NCBI RefSeq assembly: GCF_040947875.1
Contig: NZ_JBFRXN010000002.1
Span: 2,852,001 to 2,916,000 of the forward strand
Source: Pseudomonas sp. MYb118
GTDB taxonomy: Bacteria > Pseudomonadota > Gammaproteobacteria > Pseudomonadales > Pseudomonadaceae
Length of the DNA: 64,000 bases
Direction: 5' to 3'
In this document: piece by piece, positions 39,601 through 47,756 of the stretch
How the letters are laid out: each line of letters opens with the position of its first letter
Numbering within the stretch: position 1 is the stretch's first letter
Made by a program: the position numbers and the translations under genes
The notes under the pieces: generated by a model
Seen by the model: the letters and a program-made list of their open reading frames with translations, nothing else
Database searches by the model: none
Told to the model about the DNA's origin: nothing

Positions 39601-39723
39601 GGCGGCGACCTCGTAGGCAGCGTCGTGCAGGCTCGGGCAGGCCTTGACCACGTGGGCGGCGATCATCTTCAGCGCCGCTTTGTCGGCGGCGTTGGGTAAA
39701 GGGCGGGTTTGCAGCGTATTCAT
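36640..39723 (-). CDS. DUF6543-type toxin paralogue with one effector module
   Basis: A 1027-residue paralogue of the downstream giant protein, 197 bases apart on the same strand. Start ATG 39723 (MNTLQTRPLPNAADK) is preferred over an upstream codon because homology to the paralogue begins here. The N-terminal domain contains PDQVYFHRFKSAQS and FTGWQHYGEKPYESLTL. A hydrophobic stretch is AVVGWPVALPVIGASIASMG. The single effector module has GLVVGETLDRIT at about 731-742 and VLTGAESTNTF. The Glu is kept but the His positions of GESHG and GNSHA are replaced. A C-terminal beta module ends the protein. It may be an inactive or differently acting version. No immunity gene is evident. Confidence 0.75.
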   Translation of the reverse strand: MNTLQTRPLPNAADKAALKMIAAHVVKACPSLHDAAYEVAADLLANAGISHLDPDQVYFHRFKSAQSLESSFTGWQHYGEKPYESLTLTQLVIHRFRATDQDNADLLDTYAGFYTAGPEAENFDASNEVQLHGNEVLKHFWEINFSDLYRNKLQTFWDHYAGDFRTLAKSTFLGKAIEARDNGQLSDEDFKTALDAVIGPITWPVTLKMLQADAPPGPHLRVGALDIAGHVTTNILRITTANGRQILYLPGEDKSFQVFESPTDLHWWALTQMNDEADRRALMNHFPLAERQAISENLTDLMNRLTSSWGRSDHHLINQKDVSIAGDAFGWLRDSTRTAMTHEADLTLTSNGDLRKKLWIGYLSAGLKVLGPMAVVGWPVALPVIGASIASMGLNIDQAVNGKTASERKEGVIGAIFNAIDALFNLPFLKGVGSVAEVGAEVDAAEAAEWNEYAEASQKPGEPAEPDEQTTTPTSPVTGELPAPTPAPRVDIPEKFQTNELLDSKRPSSEPGKFRGIYQLDGDPPYAIMIKDNAYYVRYFPDSRGGGYWAIVDPARPNQFIHSLPVRLNAEGQWERMPKLRLAAGGQCMGKVACAVELELTEQAAAQPAAPAPVRPHPSALPPISVGPRRIATAFDVDPHKLSGLKRWALGLRETHIRVQRGPGGELIIPDRYADNLAHKSQSLLESARRFYQNFDWRSLPSRPHIPAVDSTMSFGSLIKQTFRAFPGLVVGETLDRITSMRLMIENMPTLAAEGVKTIYMRRLLADFAQQDLIDYFNTGVMSNDLETYLTQLGTDPAGRYNELELVKAARTQRIRVQALDCAANYRKPVALTPVDEQMMANHLASDIMFSDRVLNGPNKWLVLTGAESTNTFRGLVGLSELEGGLGVRIEEVDPGQGHSLEVDPGIELERGPFATGMFKGTVDTLYSDLRLQVEAPPVAWTEKHIKQLLFRRGMYLFEKVDDAYTLVHRSGDGSIVRTAVEPLAHGNVCIIRPSWAQVSGIPFPSVELLSRALNGIGLVLQSRIPT

Positions 39724-39918
39724 TGACTCGGTTCCATGAGAATAGGGACCCCGAGCGTGAACCAAGCCGTCTGGGCGGGTGCGCTACATATGTACCGCAC
39801 AAAATCCTGCGCCTGCGTCCATCCGCCGCGCTGCCCTTACCGTTTCGCAATTGCAGGTGTATCGTATTTGCCTTTTGCAGGCGAGTGCCTGTCGCTGATA
39901 CGTGAGGTAGTTGAGTTC

Positions 39919-41295
39919 ATGTCCTTTACCCGTCGCCAAATCCTCGGTGGCCTGGCCGGTCTTGTTGTCGTTGGTGTCGGTGCGGGCGGCGCATCGCGCT
40001 ACTGGCTGGGCAAGATGGCCGACGCCGACGCGGGCCACGACTATGAGCTGATTGCCGCGCCCCTGGACGTCGAACTGGTCGCCGGGCACAAGACCCCGGC
40101 CTGGGCGTTCGGCCCGTCGGCACCGGGCACCGAGCTGCGCGTGCGCCAGGGCGAATGGCTGCGGGTGCGCTTCATCAACCACCTGCCAGTGGCCACCACC
40201 ATTCACTGGCACGGCATCCGCCTGCCACTGGAAATGGACGGCGTGCCTTACGTGTCGCAGCTGCCGGTGTTGCCGGGGGAATACTTCGATTACAAATTCC
40301 GCGTGCCGGACGCCGGCAGCTACTGGTATCACCCGCACGTCAACAGCAGCGAGGAACTGGGGCGCGGGCTGGTCGGGCCGTTGATCGTCGAAGAACGCGA
40401 GCCAACCGGGTTCAAGTACGAGAAGACCCTGAGCCTGAAAAACTGGCACATCGACGAGCAGGGCAATTTCGTCGAGTTCAGCATTCCCCGTGAGGCCGCC
40501 CGTGGCGGTACGGCCGGGCGCCTGGTGACCATCAACGGCGTGCCATCGCCGGTCATCGACCTGCCGGCGGGGCAGATCACCCGCGTGCGTCTGCTCAACC
40601 TCGACAACACCCTGACCTATCGCCTGAACATTCCCGGGGTCGAGGCGCAGATCTACGCGCTGGACGGCAACCCCATCGAGCCGCGCCCGATGGGCAAGGA
40701 ATACTGGCTGGGCCCGGGCATGCGCATTTGCCTGGCGATCAAGGCGCCGCCGGCCGGCGAGGAACTGTCTCTGCGCAACGGTCCCGTGCGCCTGGGCACC
40801 TTGCGCTCGGTGCCCAACGACGACGCCCCGACCACCTGGCCGCCGGCGTTGCCCGCCAACCCGGTGGCCGAGCCGGACCTGGCCAATGCCGAGAAACTCA
40901 ACTTCAATTTCGAATGGGTTGGTTCGGTGTCGGTCAACGTTGACAACGGCAAGCCGCCGAGCCTCTGGCAGATCAACGGCAAGGCCTGGGACATCACCGA
41001 CAAGACCTGCGCCGACCGGCCGATTGCCAAGCTGGAAAAGGGCAAGAGCTATATTTTCGAATTGAAGAACCTGACCCAGTACCAGCACCCGATTCACCTG
41101 CACGGCATGAGCTTCAAGGTGATCGCCTCGAACCGGCACAAGGTGATTCCGTACTTCACCGACACTTACCTGTTGGGCAAGAACGAGCGCGCGCAAGTGG
41201 CGCTGGTGGCGGATAACCCAGGGGTGTGGATGTTCCATTGCCATGTGATCGACCACATGGAAACCGGCCTGATGGCCGCCATCGAGGTGGCGTGA
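39919..41295 (+). CDS. Periplasmic multicopper oxidase, Tat-exported
   Basis: A 458-residue cupredoxin-type oxidase. The Tat signal is TRRQILGGLAGLVVVG. The copper motifs are IHWHGIRLP, YWYHPHVNS, HPIHLHG and HCHVIDHMETGLM; together they supply the type 1, 2 and 3 sites. It resembles CueO/SufI-like and laccase-type enzymes; there is no Met-rich insert. ATG 39919 follows gaggtag. Its stop overlaps the tadA start by one base (TGATG). Likely roles are copper tolerance or phenol oxidation. Confidence 0.88.
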   Translation: MSFTRRQILGGLAGLVVVGVGAGGASRYWLGKMADADAGHDYELIAAPLDVELVAGHKTPAWAFGPSAPGTELRVRQGEWLRVRFINHLPVATTIHWHGIRLPLEMDGVPYVSQLPVLPGEYFDYKFRVPDAGSYWYHPHVNSSEELGRGLVGPLIVEEREPTGFKYEKTLSLKNWHIDEQGNFVEFSIPREAARGGTAGRLVTINGVPSPVIDLPAGQITRVRLLNLDNTLTYRLNIPGVEAQIYALDGNPIEPRPMGKEYWLGPGMRICLAIKAPPAGEELSLRNGPVRLGTLRSVPNDDAPTTWPPALPANPVAEPDLANAEKLNFNFEWVGSVSVNVDNGKPPSLWQINGKAWDITDKTCADRPIAKLEKGKSYIFELKNLTQYQHPIHLHGMSFKVIASNRHKVIPYFTDTYLLGKNERAQVALVADNPGVWMFHCHVIDHMETGLMAAIEVA

Positions 41296-41792
41296 TGCGC
41301 CAGATTCGACCCGCTGCGATCATCGACCGCAGCCGTGATCGCGACTTCATGCGCGAAGCCCTGGCCCTGGCCGAGCAAGGCGCGGCGCTGGGCGAAGTGC
41401 CGGTGGGCGCGGTGCTGGTGCAGGACGGTGAAATCATCGGCCGCGGCTTCAATTGCCCGATCAGCGGCCACGACCCCAGTGCCCACGCCGAGATGGTGGC
41501 GATCCGCGCCGCCGCGCTGGCCGCCAGCAACTATCGCCTGCCGGGCAGCACGCTCTACGTCACGCTGGAACCGTGCAGCATGTGCGCCGGGCTGATCGTG
41601 CATTCACGCATTGCCCGAGTGGTGTACGGCGCGCTGGAACCCAAGGCGGGGATTGTGCAGAGCCAGGGGCAGTTCTTCACCCAAGGCTTTCTCAATCACC
41701 GGGTGCTGTTCGAGGGTGGGGTGCTGGCGGAGGAGTGTGGGGCGGTGTTGAGTGAATTTTTCAAGGCGCGGAGGGCGAAGCCTGCAGACTGA
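41295..41792 (+). CDS. tadA: tRNA-specific adenosine deaminase TadA
   Basis: Deaminates A34 of tRNA-Arg(ACG) to inosine. The 165-residue protein has the zinc/catalytic motifs H64-A-E66 and P-C94-SM-C97, with the usual VPVGAVLV and YGALEPKAG. It is coupled to the oxidase gene. In Pseudomonas tadA is commonly found near guaA. Here about 20 kb of accessory DNA separates the guaA end from the oxidase-tadA pair. Confidence 0.95.
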   Translation: MRQIRPAAIIDRSRDRDFMREALALAEQGAALGEVPVGAVLVQDGEIIGRGFNCPISGHDPSAHAEMVAIRAAALAASNYRLPGSTLYVTLEPCSMCAGLIVHSRIARVVYGALEPKAGIVQSQGQFFTQGFLNHRVLFEGGVLAEECGAVLSEFFKARRAKPAD

Positions 41793-41830
41793 AACCTGAA
41801 ATTCACCCGGACCCCTGTGGGAGTTAACCC

Positions 41831-41921
41831 TGTGGGAGCGAGCCTGCTCGCGATGAGGGCTAGGCAGTCGACATTGATGTCGAATGACAGAACTTTATCG
41901 CGAGCAGGCTCGCTCCCACAG
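41831..41921. repeat. REPIN, GCGAGCCTGCTCGC class
   Basis: Arms tgtgggagcgagcctgctcg and cgagcaggctcgctcccaca lie between the convergent genes tadA and cmoB. Confidence 0.88.
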
Positions 41922-41961
41922 TTGTATTTCTCAAAGGGTTTTGAAGGCTTTGAAGGGGAGG

Positions 41962-42918
41962 CTACTTTTTAGCCACCACCACCGCCCGCATCGGCGCCGG
42001 CAGTCCTTCGATGGTCTTGCCGTGATCCTCGGGGTCGAGGAAATCGCTGAGCGACTGATACTTCATCCACTCGGTGCTGCGCTGTTCCTGGACCGTCGTG
42101 GTGCTCACGTCCACGCACTTCACATCGCTGAACCCGGCACGGCGCAGCCACAGCTCCAGCGCCGGCACGGAGGGCAGGAACCACACGTTGCGCATCTGCG
42201 CGTAACGGTCCTCGGGCACCAGCACCTGGTGCTGATCGCCTTCGACCACCAGGGTTTCCAGTACCAGTTCGCCACCCTTGACCAGGCAATCCTTGAGCGC
42301 CAGCAAATGCTCGATCGGCGAGCGGCGGTGGTAGAACACGCCCATGGAAAACACCGTGTCGAAGCCTTCCAGGTTCGCCGGCAGGTCTTCGAACGGAAAC
42401 GGCAGGTGCCAGGCATTCGGCTGTGACAGGTAGCGCTGCACCGCCTGGAACTGGCAGAAGAACAGCCAGTTCGGGTCGACGCCGATCACGCTGTCGGCAC
42501 CGGCGCCGAGCATGCGCCACATGTAGTAGCCGTTGCCGCAGCCGACATCGAGGATGCGCTTGCCCTTGAGGTCCAGGTGCGGGGCGACCCGTGACCATTT
42601 CCAGTCCGAGCGCCATTCGGTGTCGACGTGCACGCCAAACAGGTCGAACGGCCCCTTGCGCCACGGCGACAGGCCCATCAGGGCGCTGCGCATCTGCGCG
42701 CGGGTGGCGTCGTCGCAGTCGGTGTCGAGCTTCAGGCCGCTCTGCAGGTCGACTTCGCTGGGCTGCACGTCCGGCAAGGCGTCCAGTGCACTTTGCCAGC
42801 GCTCGAGGTCGCCGTGGCCCTTCTCCATTTTCTTGTCGAGTTGCGCTTGCAGGGTGTTGGCCCATTCGGCCAGTGGCGTACCCGCCAGGCGGCGGGCGAG
42901 AGGGGACAGATCAATCAT
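41962..42918 (-). CDS. cmoB: tRNA U34 carboxymethyltransferase
   Basis: This 318-residue enzyme uses carboxy-SAM made by CmoA to form cmo5U34 in tRNAs. It has the SAM-fold motif [17 protein letters not shown] and family segments [30 protein letters not shown] and [17 protein letters not shown]. Its ATG overlaps the cmoA stop by four bases. Length is standard. Confidence 0.95.
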   Translation of the reverse strand: MIDLSPLARRLAGTPLAEWANTLQAQLDKKMEKGHGDLERWQSALDALPDVQPSEVDLQSGLKLDTDCDDATRAQMRSALMGLSPWRKGPFDLFGVHVDTEWRSDWKWSRVAPHLDLKGKRILDVGCGNGYYMWRMLGAGADSVIGVDPNWLFFCQFQAVQRYLSQPNAWHLPFPFEDLPANLEGFDTVFSMGVFYHRRSPIEHLLALKDCLVKGGELVLETLVVEGDQHQVLVPEDRYAQMRNVWFLPSVPALELWLRRAGFSDVKCVDVSTTTVQEQRSTEWMKYQSLSDFLDPEDHGKTIEGLPAPMRAVVVAKK

Positions 42919-43658
42919 GGCAAGGCAATCAACGAGGCAAAGTTAAGACACTGGAACCACGGCACGACTTTGGAGAACCCGGCGGCCAGCAGGCGTTCGC
43001 GGTGTTCTTCGAGGCTGTCGGGCTTCATGACGTTTTCGATGGCGCTGCGCTTCTGGGCGATTTCCAGTTCGCTGTAGCCGTTGGCACGCTTGAAGGCCAC
43101 GTGCAGGTCGGTGAGCAAAGCGTGTTCCTGCTCGTCGGCAAAGCGCAGTTTTTCCGAGAGGATCAAGGCGCCACCGGGCAACAGCGACTGGCGAATACGC
43201 GTGAGCAGCTCAAGGCGCTGCGGCCGGGCGATGAATTGCAGGGTGAAGTTCAGCGCCACCACCGAGGCCGGCTCGAAATCCAGGGCCAGGATATCGCCTT
43301 CGATCACCTGCACGGGCAGCAGCTCCTGGAACATCGAGTCCTGGCCGTTGAGGTATTCGCGGCAGCGCTCGACCATCGCCGCCGAGTTATCCACAGCGAT
43401 CACCCGGCAACCGTCGGTGCGCACGTGACGGCGCAGGGCCTGAGTCACGGCGCCCAGGGACGAACCCAGGTCGTACAGCACGCTGTTCGGCTGGGCAAAC
43501 TGCGAAGCGAGCACGCCGAGGTTTTCGACGATGGTCGGATAACCTGGCACCGAGCGCTTGATCATGTCCGGGAACACCCGCACCACGTCCTCGTTGAAGG
43601 CGAAGTCAGGCACCTGGGCCAAAGGCTGGGCGAATAGGCGATCGGGTTCTTTGCTCAC
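42915..43658 (-). CDS. cmoA: Carboxy-S-adenosyl-L-methionine synthase
   Basis: Makes carboxy-SAM from SAM and prephenate for the tRNA cmo5U pathway. It is 247 residues from GTG 43658 ([18 protein letters not shown]), the family's usual start; longer in-frame starts have no support. The SAM-binding motif is [16 protein letters not shown], with [12 protein letters not shown] and LNFTLQFI. It is the first gene of the cmoA-cmoB pair. Confidence 0.95.
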   Translation of the reverse strand: MSKEPDRLFAQPLAQVPDFAFNEDVVRVFPDMIKRSVPGYPTIVENLGVLASQFAQPNSVLYDLGSSLGAVTQALRRHVRTDGCRVIAVDNSAAMVERCREYLNGQDSMFQELLPVQVIEGDILALDFEPASVVALNFTLQFIARPQRLELLTRIRQSLLPGGALILSEKLRFADEQEHALLTDLHVAFKRANGYSELEIAQKRSAIENVMKPDSLEEHRERLLAAGFSKVVPWFQCLNFASLIALP

Positions 43659-43778
43659 GGCGGTTCCGGCGGTGTCGGTGGAAAAGGCCGGCATTTTAGC
43701 CAAGTTGGCGAGGGGATGCGCGGGTTGTCTGATAAACCGCCGGGCAAGGGGCGAATGACGCGGTGCCAGTCACAGAGC

Positions 43779-43846
43779 TATCGCGAGCAGGCTCGCTCCC
43801 ACAGGGTGCGGCGCTGTAACTGTGGGAGCGAGCCTGCTCGCGATGG
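43779..43846. repeat. Short REPIN, GCGAGC class
   Basis: Arms tatcgcgagcaggctcgctc and gagcgagcctgctcgcgatg are separated by only about 20 bases, shorter than most in the window. Confidence 0.85.
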
Positions 43847-43848
43847 GG

Positions 43849-44484
43849 TCAACGCGGTTTATGCACAAACGCCGAAGCCGTGATCCCCCACTGCCCCAGC
43901 CAGTAACTGAGGATGATCACATACGGCGCCGCGTTGAACGGCGACACGAAGCGGTTGATGCCAATCACGCTGTCGGAAAACACGAACGCCACGGCGCCGG
44001 CCGCTGCCAGCAATGCCGAGCGCTGGGGCACATCGGTGCACAGCCGGGCCAGTGCGCGCCAGAGCATGGCGCTGATGGCCACGCCGTAGACGATCACCGG
44101 CACGGTCAGCGGGCCCAGGCCGTTGGCCAGCAGAATCCCCAGCAACACCGCGCCCACCACCAGGGCGATGATCAACGGCAGCAACGCCAGCCGCCGGCAA
44201 TCGCTCAGGTAGGCCTTGAGGTACGCCAGATGGGCGACCAGGAACGCGCCGAGGCCGAACACGAACAGGTCCCCCGGCCACGCCAGCAATACATCGCCGA
44301 GCAGGGAGAAAATCAGGCCCAGGCTGATCCAGCGTCGATACTCGCTGGGCGGCGCGTCGTGCAGCCAGCCGAGCAGGGCCAGCACCGGCAACGGCTTGAC
44401 CAGCAGGCACAGCAGCGCCGCATGCACACTGAGACCGTAGAGAAAGGTCACCGCGCCCATCAGCGCCAGGATCAGCCAGCCCAT
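43849..44484 (-). CDS. YhhN/TMEM86 family membrane protein (putative lysoplasmalogenase)
   Basis: A 211-residue protein with about eight hydrophobic helices and the conserved acidic residues of the family in LGLIFSLLGDVLLAWPGDLF and FSDSVIGINRF. Animal TMEM86B hydrolyses lysoplasmalogen; the bacterial role is less clear. It follows the protease inhibitor gene by two bases. Confidence 0.85.
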   Translation of the reverse strand: MGWLILALMGAVTFLYGLSVHAALLCLLVKPLPVLALLGWLHDAPPSEYRRWISLGLIFSLLGDVLLAWPGDLFVFGLGAFLVAHLAYLKAYLSDCRRLALLPLIIALVVGAVLLGILLANGLGPLTVPVIVYGVAISAMLWRALARLCTDVPQRSALLAAAGAVAFVFSDSVIGINRFVSPFNAAPYVIILSYWLGQWGITASAFVHKPR

Positions 44485-44486
44485 GA

Positions 44487-44879
44487 TCAGTTGACCGAGA
44501 TCGCGCAGTCGAAGCTGTCCACCGGCAACACTTCCGGCGCCCAGGGTTGTTGCGAAGTCAGGCGCAGCCGCCCGGTGCCGGGTGCGAAGGCCTGGAAGCG
44601 CCAGGTCGAAACCCCGGCCGCGCCGATCACGCCGGCGTCTTCAGGGTTGCGATAGACCTCCGGCCCCAGCGCGCGCAGCACGCCGCCGGCGGAGTCCTGT
44701 ATGGCCCAGCGGTAGCCGGTGGTCGGGTTGCTGGGCAGGGTCAGGATCAGGTTTTGCCCGTTGCTCATTTTCACCGGGCATTCACTCTGTTTTTCCACCG
44801 TCACGTTCTGTTTAGGCTGCGAGGCGCAGGCGGCCAGCAGGGCGAGGGCGAGGGGGACGAACAGGCGAGTGGGGGACAT
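44487..44879 (-). CDS. Chagasin-like I42 protease inhibitor lipoprotein (Icp)
   Basis: A 130-residue lipoprotein with lipobox LLAACAS near residue 19. The mature part holds the chagasin loop NPTTGYRW and a later WRFQAFAPGTGRLRL, matching the I42 cysteine-peptidase inhibitor fold. In P. aeruginosa the comparable gene icp (PA0778) stands beside the second Lon gene (PA0779, asrA), and the same neighbourhood is seen here. ATG 44879 is used; the longer frame upstream runs through a REP element and is not credible. Confidence 0.85.
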   Translation of the reverse strand: MSPTRLFVPLALALLAACASQPKQNVTVEKQSECPVKMSNGQNLILTLPSNPTTGYRWAIQDSAGGVLRALGPEVYRNPEDAGVIGAAGVSTWRFQAFAPGTGRLRLTSQQPWAPEVLPVDSFDCAISVN

Positions 44880-44971
44880 GAGGGCATAGGCTCCGGCGTT
44901 CACGACGAACGGCGAGCATAACTTAAGATGAGACAAATTGTGACAGGGGCTTGGTGGTGCAGGGGAGGGCG

Positions 44972-45064
44972 CCATCGCGGGCAAGCCCGCTCCTACAGAT
45001 TTTTCAGTAAGCACACATTTTGTGTGGCACCGAACCTCCTGTAGGAGCGGGCTTGCCCGCGATA
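44972..45064. repeat. REPIN, GCGGGC class
   Basis: Arms ccatcgcgggcaagcccgct and agcgggcttgcccgcgatag lie between the inhibitor gene and the end of the Lon gene. Confidence 0.88.
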
Positions 45065-45087
45065 GCAATGGAACAGGCGCTACATCA

Positions 45088-47508
45088 CTACCTGAACAAC
45101 ACCTTCGCCACATCCGCAAACCGCTTGGCGAAATGCACGGTAATCCCTTCCTTCAGGTAATCGGGCAACTCTTCGAAGCTGCCACGGTTGGCCTCCGGCA
45201 GGATCAGTTCGAAAATCTTCTGCCGCCGTGCCGCAATCACCTTCTCGCGCACCCCGCCAATTGGCAGTACATGCCCGGTCAGGGTCAGTTCGCCGGTCAT
45301 GGCCACGCCTTTTTTCGCCGGTTGGTTGCGCGCGAGCGAGAGCAGGGCGCTGGCCATGGTCACGCCGGCACTCGGGCCGTCCTTGGGGGTGGCGCCTTCC
45401 GGCACGTGCAGGTGGACGAAGGCCTCGTCGAAGAACTTCGGGTCACCGCCAAACGACTTCAGGTTCGAGCTGACGTAGCTGTAGGCAATTTCCGCAGATT
45501 CTTTCATCACATCACCCAACTGCCCGGTGAGCTTGAAGCCACGGTTGTGCGTGTGAATGCGCGTAGCCTCGATCGGTAGTGTGGCGCCGCCCATGCTGGT
45601 CCAGGCGAGACCTGTGATCACGCCGGTGCCGGACAGCACCTGTTCGTTGCGGAACACCGGATGGCCCAGCGACGCTTCGAGGTCTTTCGGGCCGAGTTTG
45701 ATCACTGCCTTCGGGTCGTCGATCAGCTTCATCACGGCCTTGCGCACCAGTTTGCCCATCTGCTTTTCCAGCTGGCGCACACCGGCCTCGCGGGCGTAAC
45801 CGTCGATCAGGGCCTTCAAGGCGCTGTCGCTGATGGACAGGCTGCCCTTGGACACGCCGGCCTTCTCCAGCAGCTTGGGCCACAGGTGACGCTTGGCGAT
45901 GGCGACTTTTTCCTCGGTGATGTAACCCGACAGGCGAATGACTTCCATGCGGTCGAGCAACGGTCCGGGGATCGAGTCCAGGGTGTTGGCGGTGCAGACG
46001 AACAGCACCTTGGACAAGTCCATGCGCAGGTCAAGGTAGTGATCGAGGAATTCGACGTTCTGCTCCGGGTCCAGGGTCTCGAGCAGCGCCGAGGCCGGGT
46101 CGCCCTGGTAGCTCTGGCCCATCTTGTCGATTTCATCGAGCATGATCACCGGGTTCATCACTTCGACGTCCTTCAACGCCTGCACCAGCTTGCCCGGTTG
46201 CGCACCGATGTAGGTGCGGCGATGGCCCTTGATCTCGGCTTCGTCGCGCATGCCACCGAGGCTGAAACGGTAGAACGGCCGGCCCAGGGATTCGGCGATG
46301 GACTTGCCGACGCTGGTCTTGCCCACGCCTGGCGGGCCGACCAGCAGCACGATGGAGCCGCTGATCTCGCCTTTATAGGCGCCGACCGCGAGGAATTCGA
46401 GGATGCGGTCCTTGATGTCATCGAGCCCGGCGTGGTGCTTGTCCAGCACCTTGCGCGCGTGCTTGAGGTCGAGCTTGTCATCGCCGTACACGCCCCAGGG
46501 CACCGAGGTCGCCCAGTCGAGGTAGTTGCGGGTGACCGCGTACTCCGGCGAGCCGGTCTCGAGGATCGATAGCTTGTTCATCTCTTCTTCGATGCGTTTT
46601 TGCACCTGCGCCGGCAGCACTTTGCCTTCGAGGCGCTGCTCGAACTGCTCGATGTCGGCGCTGCGGTCGTCCTTCGTCAGGCCCAGCTCCTGCTGGATGA
46701 CCTTGAGTTGTTCCTTGAGGAAGAACTCGCGCTGGTGCTCGCCGATCTTGCGGTTCACCTCGGCGGAGATTTCCTTTTGCAGGCGCGCGACTTCGACTTC
46801 CTTGCGCAGCATCGGCAGGACTTTTTCCATGCGCTTGAGCATCGGCACGCAGTCGAGCACTTCCTGCAACTCGTTGCCGGTAGCCGAGGTCAGCGCGGCG
46901 GCGAAGTCGGTCAGGGGCGACGGGTCGTTGGGGCTGAAGCGGTTGAGGTAGTTTTTCAGCTCTTCGCTGTACAGCGGGTTGAGCGGCAGCAGTTCCTTGA
47001 TCGCGTTGATCAGCGCCATGCCGTAGGCCTTGACCTCGTCGGTCGGCTCGCTCGGCTGGTGCGGGTACTCGACTTCCACCAGGTACGGCGGGCGATGGTG
47101 CTTGAGCCAGGTCTTGAGGCGGACGCGGGTCAGGCCCTGGGCGACGAATTGCAGCTTGCCGTTTTCGCGGCTGGCGTGGTGCACCTTGACCAGCGTGCCG
47201 TACAGCGGCAGCGCCGAGGTGTCGAAGTGACGCGGGTCTTCCTGGGGCGTGTCCATGTAGAACAGGGCCAGGGAGTGATGATCGGACTTGCTCACCAGGT
47301 CCAGGGTTTCGGCCCAGGGTTCTTCGTTGACGATGACCGGCAGCACCTGCGCCGGGAAGAACGGGCGGTTGTGGATCGGGATGATGTAGACCTTGTCCGG
47401 CAGGTTCTGGCCGGGCAGTGCGAGGCCTTTACCGGTGGAACGGCTCGGGGCGTTTTCCGGATCGGCGTACTCGCTCAGGTCTTCGGGAAAATCTTGCTGG
47501 TCGCTCAT
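45088..47508 (-). CDS. lon: ATP-dependent Lon-family protease, AsrA-type paralogue
   Basis: An 806-residue serine/lysine AAA+ protease. It has the N-terminal LON substrate domain (VYIIPIHNRPFFPAQVLPV), Walker A GPPGVGKTS at about 383-391 and Walker B VIMLDEIDKM. The proteolytic domain has catalytic S713 in PKDGPSAGVT and the lysine in GGVREKVIAARR. It differs from housekeeping Lon in its N terminus. Its link to the icp-like gene points to the AsrA branch, which in P. aeruginosa responds to aminoglycosides and heat. Confidence 0.92.
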   Translation of the reverse strand: MSDQQDFPEDLSEYADPENAPSRSTGKGLALPGQNLPDKVYIIPIHNRPFFPAQVLPVIVNEEPWAETLDLVSKSDHHSLALFYMDTPQEDPRHFDTSALPLYGTLVKVHHASRENGKLQFVAQGLTRVRLKTWLKHHRPPYLVEVEYPHQPSEPTDEVKAYGMALINAIKELLPLNPLYSEELKNYLNRFSPNDPSPLTDFAAALTSATGNELQEVLDCVPMLKRMEKVLPMLRKEVEVARLQKEISAEVNRKIGEHQREFFLKEQLKVIQQELGLTKDDRSADIEQFEQRLEGKVLPAQVQKRIEEEMNKLSILETGSPEYAVTRNYLDWATSVPWGVYGDDKLDLKHARKVLDKHHAGLDDIKDRILEFLAVGAYKGEISGSIVLLVGPPGVGKTSVGKSIAESLGRPFYRFSLGGMRDEAEIKGHRRTYIGAQPGKLVQALKDVEVMNPVIMLDEIDKMGQSYQGDPASALLETLDPEQNVEFLDHYLDLRMDLSKVLFVCTANTLDSIPGPLLDRMEVIRLSGYITEEKVAIAKRHLWPKLLEKAGVSKGSLSISDSALKALIDGYAREAGVRQLEKQMGKLVRKAVMKLIDDPKAVIKLGPKDLEASLGHPVFRNEQVLSGTGVITGLAWTSMGGATLPIEATRIHTHNRGFKLTGQLGDVMKESAEIAYSYVSSNLKSFGGDPKFFDEAFVHLHVPEGATPKDGPSAGVTMASALLSLARNQPAKKGVAMTGELTLTGHVLPIGGVREKVIAARRQKIFELILPEANRGSFEELPDYLKEGITVHFAKRFADVAKVLFR

Positions 47509-47597
47509 TGGGACACCTGCGCAATGGGTATGGGTCTTAGATGGGGCAGGGTGGCGGTGGTTTCAATGATACTTGGGTGTTAATTCGACCCGGCCCC

Positions 47598-47688
47598 TGT
47601 AGGAGCGAGCTTGCTCGCGATGGCAGTGCATCAGTCAGCAAACATGGCGCCTGACACACCGCCATCGCGAGCAAGCTCGCTCCTACAG
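47598..47688. repeat. REPIN, GCGAGC class
   Basis: Arms tgtaggagcgagcttgctcg and cgagcaagctcgctcctaca lie upstream of the Lon gene and beyond the gcd terminator. Confidence 0.88.
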
Positions 47689-47704
47689 GGGATGGGGTGA
47701 CAAT

Positions 47705-47736
47705 AAAAAAGGCGACACCTGTGAGGGTGTCGCCTT
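47705..47736 (-). terminator. Terminator of gcd
   Basis: AAAAAAGGCGACACC, loop tgtgag, GGTGTCGCCTT. On the minus strand it ends in a T-run 21 bases after the gcd stop. Confidence 0.82.
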
Positions 47737-47756
47737 CGTTTGTCTGGCGCTAAGAC

